From contig CAKPEV010000004.1 of NCBI GenBank assembly GCA_934149405.1, forward strand, positions 116,317 to 180,316: a DNA stretch of 64,000 nt, in the 5' to 3' direction. Position numbers and translations under genes: made by a program. This stretch comes from an uncultured Clostridia bacterium (lineage in GTDB: Bacteria > Bacillota > Clostridia > TANB77 > UBA1234). Below the pieces are notes generated by a model. The model did not search any database, had not been told where the DNA came from, and saw only the letters and a program-made list of their open reading frames with translations. Shown one piece after another: positions 37,297 to 43,641 of this stretch (position 1 is the stretch's first letter; the number at the start of each line of letters is the position of its first letter).

Positions 37297-37313
37297 TTCA
37301 CGCCTCCTTACTG

Positions 37314-37350
37314 TGTATATACAGTATATACAGCTATAAAAAAATGTCAA
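37314..37350 (-). promoter_or_regulatory. gntR-ABC promoter with overlapping palindromic operator
   Basis: On the minus strand TTGACA (37350-37345), 16-nt spacer, TATACT (37328-37323). A perfect palindrome TGTATATA-CAG-TATATACA (37314-37332) covers the -10 box, an ideal position for autorepression by the GntR protein encoded just downstream. Confidence 0.8.
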
Positions 37351-37363
37351 TATGTTATTTAAA

Positions 37364-37585
37364 AATTATTATTAAATCTTATATATTTTATCTTCGCAAA
37401 AAGTTTTCATTTTTAGATCTCAAACAGCTTCACTAAGCACTATGGCTGTTCTTTAGCATGAGCAAGACAAAAAACTACAAAAGACAAGACTTTATGCTAA
37501 GAACATCACATATTGCTAAGTGAAGAACTCGCCTAAAAAATGAAACTCTTTTTACTCGAACATATATAAGATTTAATAGTAATAC
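37364..37585. repeat. Long imperfect inverted repeat, ~222 bp
   Basis: The left arm (about 37364-37465) and the right arm (about 37484-37585) are imperfect reverse complements over nearly their whole length: the ends ATTAAATCTTATATAT / ATATATAAGATTTAAT, then TTTCATTTTT, CTTCACT(A/T)AGCA and GTTCTTAGCAT blocks in matching order. No ORF. It occupies most of the 382-nt gap between the gntR start and the next gene. It could be a MITE-like element or a structured RNA; no target-site duplication or transposase was seen. Confidence 0.65.
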
Positions 37586-37591
37586 AAAAAT

Positions 37592-37654
37592 AGCCATCTT
37601 CATTTTATCAAGAAGTACTTATTCATCAGTACCTCTTGCAAAACAAAGATGACT
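37592..37654. terminator. Long terminator hairpin
   Basis: AGCCATCTT..AAGAAGTACT (37592-37619) pairs with AGTACCTCTT..AAGATGACT (37629-37654), with T-rich runs on both strands. It lies just past the stop of the 471-residue surface protein gene. Confidence 0.75.
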
Positions 37655-37678
37655 TTTTTAACTTATTTTAAATAAAAT

Positions 37679-39094
37679 TTATATGCTATCTACATTTTCT
37701 TTAGTAAATTTCTTATAATCTATTTCTAATTTATTTGCACCACCTATTAGCTCTTCATCCCATTTCTCGTAGTCTTTTTGGCTAATTGCTTTTTTCTCTG
37801 CGTTTTCACCTTCAGTTACATAGTATACAACGCCTACTTTATCTGTATCTACATCATCTGGGAATGTATTTCCTTCATAATCTTTTTCAGATAATGATTT
37901 ATCCCATGCATCTACCATTGCAAAATATTTATACGTGTCTGTACTTGCATCATATTTGTACACTTCATATGGCCATAGTTTGTCACCTGCAAGTCCTTGA
38001 TTGTGTGAAGCACTAACTTTTATAACACCATTGTCGTATATATCAAGTGTAGGGAAAACATCTGACAATTCTTTTACTACTTGGTCTGTTTCACTATCAT
38101 AATCATACATTACACCTATCATTCCTGCCATAAATGTTGAAGAATAATTTACTAGTAATTCTTCTTTTTCATCGTTATCAAAATCTGCTATTGCGAAAAG
38201 ATTTTCAGAAAAGTCATATATATCATCTGTGGCTAGTTTAGTTCCATCAGGCCATGTTTTATTTTCAATAAAGTCATGCATAACTTTTTTATATGCTAAT
38301 CTTCTAGCTTTTGCATCAGTATCTTCTTTTACTTCTAATCCAAAATTTGCGTATGAGTCTTTTAATAATTTATCAAGATTTGTATTAAAGTTCTCATCAT
38401 CACCCTCTATCCAACTTAAACTAATTGTTTTTGAGGTAAGGTTTCCAAATGTCTTTTCAGCAACATTTTCATACTCTTCTTCTGTTATAGAATTTTCATT
38501 GCTATCTTTGCATGTGATAGTTGCTTTTTCATTTTCATAAATTGTTGCTTTAGTCGCTAAAACACTGCGAGTTAATTTTCCATCTTTCAAAACAACATCA
38601 TTAACACTTTCATAATATTCAGCAGCACCATTCTTGCACAAATCTGTAAAGATGTAATGATATTCATTAGTTGAAGTATCATAATATACCTTTGCTCTAT
38701 CTACAATAATATCAGGTTCTGAATCTCCCTCTTCATAATTTGTAGTAACTTTATTTAATGCATCCATTGTTTCGTTTACTTCATAATAATTACTATATGT
38801 GTAAAGTCCTGTACCTTGGCAACTTGCAGCTATAATCTCTAATCTTCCATTGTGGTCTAAATCTGTAACAGCATATTGGAATCTCTCATAGCCATAACTA
38901 TCCTTCCACATAGAAACATTATCTTTTATAAGTGATAATTGTTTTTCGATTGGATCAACTTTTACTATGTCTCCGCCACCTGTTTCTATATTTTCTTTAT
39001 CTTTCTTCAAATAAAAAATTGTGCCTACTATACATACTATAATTGCAAGAACCAGAATAACTATGGTCACTGCATTTCCTTTTTTATTATTCAT
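37679..39094 (-). CDS. Membrane-anchored extracytoplasmic protein, DxDxNG repeats
   Basis: 471 residues. Signal anchor at about 8-28, then a large outer domain. Calcium-loop-like motifs occur, such as VTDLDHNGRLEII near 75-87 and IADFDNDEKEELLV near 280. The first ~200 residues of the outer part are clearly homologous to the protein at 39236-40525. Function unknown; perhaps a surface sensor or binding protein of the BlaR-like system next door. GGAGGGA precedes the ATG at 39094. Confidence 0.78.
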   Translation of the reverse strand: MNNKKGNAVTIVILVLAIIVCIVGTIFYLKKDKENIETGGGDIVKVDPIEKQLSLIKDNVSMWKDSYGYERFQYAVTDLDHNGRLEIIAASCQGTGLYTYSNYYEVNETMDALNKVTTNYEEGDSEPDIIVDRAKVYYDTSTNEYHYIFTDLCKNGAAEYYESVNDVVLKDGKLTRSVLATKATIYENEKATITCKDSNENSITEEEYENVAEKTFGNLTSKTISLSWIEGDDENFNTNLDKLLKDSYANFGLEVKEDTDAKARRLAYKKVMHDFIENKTWPDGTKLATDDIYDFSENLFAIADFDNDEKEELLVNYSSTFMAGMIGVMYDYDSETDQVVKELSDVFPTLDIYDNGVIKVSASHNQGLAGDKLWPYEVYKYDASTDTYKYFAMVDAWDKSLSEKDYEGNTFPDDVDTDKVGVVYYVTEGENAEKKAISQKDYEKWDEELIGGANKLEIDYKKFTKENVDSI

Positions 39095-39170
39095 AACAAT
39101 CCCTCCATAAAGTTAATTATACTACTTTTTCAATTGAGGATACAAGTACATTTGTTGGTTTTGAAAATAT

Positions 39171-39215
39171 TAAGAGCCAGACTACATATAATAAAACATG
39201 TATGTTTAGCTCTTA
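39171..39215 (-). terminator. Hairpin after the sensor-half gene
   Basis: TAAGAGC (39171-39177) pairs with GCTCTTA (39209-39215), with additional inner pairing (ACTACATA / TATGTTT). It lies 20 nt past the stop codon of the gene at 39236. Confidence 0.6.
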
Positions 39216-39235
39216 ATTATCTGTATTTTTATTTT

Positions 39236-40525
39236 CTAGCACGGTTTATTCTCAATTATTATTTTGCTTATAACGCCATCCGTTATATTAAATGTTATTG
39301 ATATAAAATCAGAATATGGATAGCACCATATTATTTCTTTTGTATCTGTTGGTACTCTTGTTAAATTTTCAGGATATACTTCTTTTAATTTTTCTAATGT
39401 ATCTCCAACGCTTATCCCTCTTTTTGTTTTGTATTTTGGTGATGTTGTTTCTATTTGCATTATGTAATAGTCATCTACATATGAAGCAAGCAAAGCTCTT
39501 ATATATAAATTATCATATGAGTACTCTCTCACATGAAAGCCATCTGAACTATTATATTTTGATGATATTAACTCTTCTTTTACTGTTTTTATGCTATCGT
39601 TTAATTGAATTTTGTTTCCGTCATTATCCGTTAATGCAAATTCATCATTTAAATCATTTTCTACTTTTGGTGCACCTAACTTAAAATTGTTATAAGATTT
39701 TTCTAATTCGCTCTTCGTACTGTCTCCATTCATTACCCATTCAATACTTGCTAAACTATATTCATAATCTTTAAAGTGTATATATTCATATCTTTCATAT
39801 GACTCATCTGTTAACTCTTCACCATCGGCATTTTTTATTATTATGTCTATATCCTCTCCACCGTTTTTATAAATTATATCTTTGCTAGCAAGAAGTTTTT
39901 GCGTAATCTTTCCGTCTTTTAGTACAACTTCATATTTTGCTTCATTATATTCTGCTGCACCATTTCTATTAACATTTGTAAAAACATAATGATATTCATT
40001 TTTTATGGTATCATAAAATACTTTAACAGTTGCATCCATTATATATGTTTGTATATCTTCATCTTTTAGGTTTGTTGTAAGCTCATTTATGCCGTCTAAG
40101 CTTTCATTTACCTCATAATACTTATTGTAAGAATACATTCCTGCACCATCACAGTGGGAAGTAATTATTTCAAGTCTACCATTTCTATCTAAATCTGTTA
40201 TAGCATAACCATATGTATCATACTGTTCAAGCTCTTTTGTTAAACTCCATTTAGAAATATTGTCTAAAATGACTGCTAGTTGTTTTTCACTCGTATCATC
40301 TTTTCTAACATCTCCGCTTGATACAGTAGGTGTTATATTTTCTTGTGGTTTATTTTTTATTGATACAAAAGTTGTTGCTATAATTACCAATATAGCAAGT
40401 ATCACAACTACTATAACTCCTATCTTTCCTTTTTCACTTAATATGTTTTTAAATCTGTTTTTTGCACTCTTTTCACTTTCTGAAAAAGCTGTTGAAAGTA
40501 TTGGTGCTTTAATATACTTTTTCAT
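39236..40525 (-). CDS. Extracytoplasmic half of a split BlaR1-type receptor
   Basis: 429 residues. The first ~35 (KKYIKAPILSTAFSESEKSA..) match the cytoplasmic segment that normally follows the M56 peptidase in BlaR1/MecR1 proteins. One membrane helix (about 36-56) leads to an outer domain with the DLDRNGRLEII motif shared with the 37679 gene, in place of a penicillin-binding sensor. The ATG at 40525 directly follows the M56 stop TAA and is in the same frame; the M56 3' end supplies AGAGGAGG at good spacing. Either a natural fission with coupled translation or a nonsense change. Ligand unknown. Confidence 0.8.
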   Translation of the reverse strand: MKKYIKAPILSTAFSESEKSAKNRFKNILSEKGKIGVIVVVILAILVIIATTFVSIKNKPQENITPTVSSGDVRKDDTSEKQLAVILDNISKWSLTKELEQYDTYGYAITDLDRNGRLEIITSHCDGAGMYSYNKYYEVNESLDGINELTTNLKDEDIQTYIMDATVKVFYDTIKNEYHYVFTNVNRNGAAEYNEAKYEVVLKDGKITQKLLASKDIIYKNGGEDIDIIIKNADGEELTDESYERYEYIHFKDYEYSLASIEWVMNGDSTKSELEKSYNNFKLGAPKVENDLNDEFALTDNDGNKIQLNDSIKTVKEELISSKYNSSDGFHVREYSYDNLYIRALLASYVDDYYIMQIETTSPKYKTKRGISVGDTLEKLKEVYPENLTRVPTDTKEIIWCYPYSDFISITFNITDGVISKIIIENKPC

Positions 40526-41353
40526 TTACATTCCTCCTCTTTCCATCGTTTTTAAAATTACTCTTGAATATTCTTTTCTTTGGCTTAAACTTAAATTTCT
40601 AGTTACAATATCATCACATGTGTATTCGATATCTCTATTTGCAAGTTTCCTCATTATATAAACAAAGGGATTAAACCAGTGCACTGTATTTGATGCAACT
40701 AACAAAAGTTTATACCATATATCAAAACGTTTTAGATGAGTAAGCTCATGTTTGAATACAAGCTCTAGTTCATCGTTTGTATATTCAATATAAGGCATTA
40801 TAATCTTAGGTTTGATAAAACCAATGCACATAGGTGAAGCAATAAGATCACATCTATATACTTCTATCTTTCTCTTAATTTTCATTTCATTTTTTACTTT
40901 TTCAAATAATTTTGAATCTAATATTTTTAAATGCTTTTTGATTTTAACATTAAACACAATGTAATTAATCAGATAAAATAATACAGATAGGGCTATTCCT
41001 GCCTTCCAAATTATTTCTAATACTTTTGAAAGACTTACCACCTTATTCTTAACTGACACAGAAATTTCAGTATTATCTTCATTTGTAACTTGTTCTATTT
41101 TAGAAGATGTACTTTCGATATTTTTATCTAATATCGGAACAGTAATTTCAATTTTTGTCTTGGGTTCATTTATGCTTATTGCAGGTTTATTTGCTATATA
41201 ATTTATCGGTACTAAAAGCCTTATTGTTATAAGAAACCAAATAAAATATCTCCATTTTATTTTATATTTGTTATCTAAAAACTTTGATATAACAATTATA
41301 AAAAGTATTACAATTGACATTGCAAGCGATATTTCTAAAAAAGTTCTAAACAC
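40526..41353 (-). CDS. BlaR1/MecR1-type M56 metallopeptidase half
   Basis: 275 residues. Membrane segments at about 7-25, 35-50 and 113-137. M56 zinc motif HELTH at 202-206 and the downstream REIEYTCDD-like segment (IEYTCDDIV). It stops right after the catalytic domain; the sensor half is encoded by the next gene in the same frame. The start is GTG at 41353, directly after the blaI stop, with AGGAGG 8 nt upstream. Predicted to cleave or inactivate the BlaI-type repressor on signal. Confidence 0.88.
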   Translation of the reverse strand: MFRTFLEISLAMSIVILFIIVISKFLDNKYKIKWRYFIWFLITIRLLVPINYIANKPAISINEPKTKIEITVPILDKNIESTSSKIEQVTNEDNTEISVSVKNKVVSLSKVLEIIWKAGIALSVLFYLINYIVFNVKIKKHLKILDSKLFEKVKNEMKIKRKIEVYRCDLIASPMCIGFIKPKIIMPYIEYTNDELELVFKHELTHLKRFDIWYKLLLVASNTVHWFNPFVYIMRKLANRDIEYTCDDIVTRNLSLSQRKEYSRVILKTMERGGM

Positions 41354-41722
41354 TTATTTTGCCTCCTCTATAAATTTGCTTAATTCTTCAATATCTTTTT
41401 TAGAAAGCTTTTTACCGCCATATAAAGATGCAAGCAAACTCGAAATAGAATTTTGATGCATTTGCTTCAAAAAATTTTTACTTTCTTTTCTTAAGTAATC
41501 TTCTTTTTTAATAAGTGATGTATAGTAATTTAATTTGCCAACTTTTTCGCAACTAACAAATCCTCTAGCAACGAGCCTATTTAATAAGTTAAGAAGAGTC
41601 GGTTTCACCCAAGTTTTATCAAGATTATCCATTATATAATCTGATGTAACCGTTGTGCTAGCATTCCATATAACCATCATAATTTCAAGCTCCGCCTCAG
41701 GTAGCTTACTATTATCTTTCAT
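41354..41722 (-). CDS. BlaI/MecI/CopY-family repressor
   Basis: 122 residues. Winged helix with LPEAELEIMMVIW, the recognition region KPTLLNLLNRLVARGFV and a C-terminal dimer helix with KKLSKKDIEELSKFIEE. Typical partner of the M56 receptor encoded immediately downstream. AAAGGAGG precedes the ATG at 41722. Targets probably include its own operon; no resistance gene is next to it. Confidence 0.93.
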   Translation of the reverse strand: MKDNSKLPEAELEIMMVIWNASTTVTSDYIMDNLDKTWVKPTLLNLLNRLVARGFVSCEKVGKLNYYTSLIKKEDYLRKESKNFLKQMHQNSISSLLASLYGGKKLSKKDIEELSKFIEEAK

Positions 41723-41795
41723 ATAATACCTCCTTTTATTTTGGGTTGTGTTTACTAATTATACCAACTTTATTTTAGTGTACTGCTAGCAATTA

Positions 41796-41831
41796 GTTTT
41801 TATGGAGCACACCTAAGCTTAAGCTACATTT
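41796..41831. repeat. 36-bp direct repeat, copy 1
   Basis: It matches 41882-41917 at 28 of 36 positions by my alignment. Shared blocks are GTTTTTAT, AGCA and CTTAAGCTAC. It lies 74 nt upstream of blaI in the gap 41723-42013, so it may be an operator or part of a duplicated upstream element. Confidence 0.6.
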
Positions 41832-41881
41832 TTTGGCAACTGTTTTAGATTTCTTTTATAGATTAGTTTTAACTGTTATTT

Positions 41882-41917
41882 GTTTTTATAAAGCATACTA
41901 TAACTTAAGCTACGTTT
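41882..41917. repeat. 36-bp direct repeat, copy 2
   Basis: Second copy of the element at 41796, 86 bp away. The rest of the 291-nt intergenic region is AT-rich without other clear structure. Confidence 0.6.
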
Positions 41918-42013
41918 ATAATTTGATTATATTATACAAATGTCTAAAATGAAAGTCAAGCGTATTTCGTATAAAAATATGCTTTTCTTACATAATATTC
42001 TTGAGGTGATTTT

Positions 42014-42232
42014 ATGGATAAACCAAACTTTTTTAAAGAAATGCCGATTGGACTTGCTATGTCACTTGGCATGAATGAATTTGCAATGGATTTTTATGCC
42101 GGATTAGATAGCAAGAAGAGAGAATCAATAAAACAATATATACAAAGAAGTACATCTGGCGATGATGCTAAAAAAAGAATTCGCACAGCCGTACAAGAAT
42201 TAGAAAAACACAACCTTGACTTTTTAGACTAA
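42014..42232 (+). CDS. Small conserved-looking unknown protein
   Basis: 72 residues, soluble, helical, with the segment PIGLAMSLGMNEFAMDFYAGL followed by a basic helix and a Glu/Lys-rich end. TTGAGGTG precedes the ATG at 42014. A strong terminator follows at 42258. Resembles small uncharacterised Clostridia proteins; function unknown. Confidence 0.75.
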   Translation: MDKPNFFKEMPIGLAMSLGMNEFAMDFYAGLDSKKRESIKQYIQRSTSGDDAKKRIRTAVQELEKHNLDFLD

Positions 42233-42257
42233 TTTATAAGCTAACAATATCAACATA

Positions 42258-42300
42258 AAAAAATAGGATTCAAAACAAAAAAGATTTGAATCCTATTTTT
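42258..42300. terminator. Bidirectional terminator
   Basis: AAAAATAGGATTCAAA pairs with TTTGAATCCTATTTTT around an A-rich loop. It serves the small plus-strand gene and the convergent yfcE operon end. Confidence 0.9.
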
Positions 42301-42313
42301 ATTTGGCTTTACC

Positions 42314-42850
42314 CTATTTAACTTCTTTTTCACTTATCACTTTGCCATCTATATCTTTTAATTCTATTTTGCTTTCATCTATTACTAAATAGCTATGTGC
42401 TGTGTTTTCTTTTGGCAATGATATCGAGCCACTATTTACGCATATTATTCCGTCTTTTTCTTTTATAAATCCGGTATGATAATGTCCATATACCAATACA
42501 TCAATATTTTCTGGAATATTATCTATATTATATTTGTGACCATGTGTAAAGAAATATTTTCTACCACCAATTGTTAGCTCAATATTTTGTTGCATTTTAA
42601 ATTCTGATATCATCTCATCTACTTCTGCATCGCAATTGCCTTTTGTGCAGAGTATTTTTTCTTTCATGCTATTTAATAATTTTGATACTTCCATTGGATT
42701 ATAATCTTTTGGAAGTGGATTTCTTGGACCATGGTAATACAAGTCGCCAAGCAAAATCAATTTTTCAGCATTTTCTCTTTTCATTATTTCTGGTATCTGA
42801 CTTGCATAATACATTGATCCATGTATATCTGAAACTACTAATATTTTCAT
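42314..42850 (-). CDS. yfcE: YfcE/MJ0936-type phosphodiesterase
   Basis: 178 residues. Metallophosphoesterase motifs SDIHGS (8-13), LGDLYYHGPRNP, GNCDAEVD, FTHGH and YGHYHTG. Mn-dependent phosphodiesterase of unclear natural substrate. AAGGAG precedes the ATG at 42850. It lies 29 nt downstream of the phosphotransferase gene and is probably the last gene of the redox operon. Confidence 0.92.
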   Translation of the reverse strand: MKILVVSDIHGSMYYASQIPEIMKRENAEKLILLGDLYYHGPRNPLPKDYNPMEVSKLLNSMKEKILCTKGNCDAEVDEMISEFKMQQNIELTIGGRKYFFTHGHKYNIDNIPENIDVLVYGHYHTGFIKEKDGIICVNSGSISLPKENTAHSYLVIDESKIELKDIDGKVISEKEVK

Positions 42851-42879
42851 TTTTTCTCCTTATAAAGTGATTGTTATAT

Positions 42880-43641
42880 TTATTCGTAGTCAACTACATC
42901 TATCCATCTACTTAAGAAGTCTTGCTCTTCTTTTCTTTCTTTTGTCATTTGAGTTGCTGCTACTATTGGCAACCATCTTTGTATATTCTTTTTGTCTAAT
43001 CCACTCTTTTTTGAGAACAAATCCATATATTTTTCTGCTAACTTTTCTTTTCCCTCCATTGAGAATATTAAGAATGTTCTTGCAGCATCAGCTGCTTCAC
43101 TTCCTCTTGTTACGTGTGCCCAGTCGATTATATAGGCTGTTCCATCTGCTTTTATTATTATATTACTTGGATTAAAGTCTCCATGGCATAATTTTGTGTG
43201 ATTTTCCATTCCCTCTAATCTTTGTAGCAAATCAAATTTTGTGCTTTCTGCTATGCAAGTTGTTTCTGTTAATTTTCTTCTGAATTTGTCTTTTATTCTT
43301 CCTAGCAATGGAACTGTATGTGATTGTATATTTAATTGAATATCAACAAACATATTTAAATATTCATCTTCTTTTTCTGGATGCTCTTCCATCAATTGAT
43401 TTAATGGAGTTCCTTCGATATGCTCCATTACAATTGCCCATCTTTCACCTATTTTACCTACTTCTATTAGTTTTGGCAAATTCAAGTCTGTTCCCTCTTC
43501 AACTCTCGCATGGTTTAGAGCCTCATTTAATATATTTGCTTTTGAATAATTTTCTACAAATAGTTTTATTGTTTTTCCATCATCTTTATATACAGTTTTT
43601 GTTTCTCTTTCAGCTATTGGGTTGTTTAGAATATATTCCAT
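42880..43641 (-). CDS. Aminoglycoside-phosphotransferase-fold kinase
   Basis: 253 residues. Kinase-like fold with HGDFNPSNIII (catalytic loop near 156-166) and IIDWAHVTRG (metal-binding Asp near 175). It phosphorylates an unknown small molecule or protein. Resembles the APH-like proteins often found in Clostridia genomes rather than known resistance enzymes. Its ATG overlaps the adhE stop (TAATG), with GGAGGTG inside the adhE end, so it is translationally coupled to AdhE. Confidence 0.85.
   Translation of the reverse strand: MEYILNNPIAERETKTVYKDDGKTIKLFVENYSKANILNEALNHARVEEGTDLNLPKLIEVGKIGERWAIVMEHIEGTPLNQLMEEHPEKEDEYLNMFVDIQLNIQSHTVPLLGRIKDKFRRKLTETTCIAESTKFDLLQRLEGMENHTKLCHGDFNPSNIIIKADGTAYIIDWAHVTRGSEAADAARTFLIFSMEGKEKLAEKYMDLFSKKSGLDKKNIQRWLPIVAATQMTKERKEEQDFLSRWIDVVDYE

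Noticed and set aside
42880..43641. Aminoglycoside resistance gene
   Set aside because: Only the general APH kinase fold is visible. The operon context is fermentation and redox, and the sequence does not look like a known resistance enzyme.
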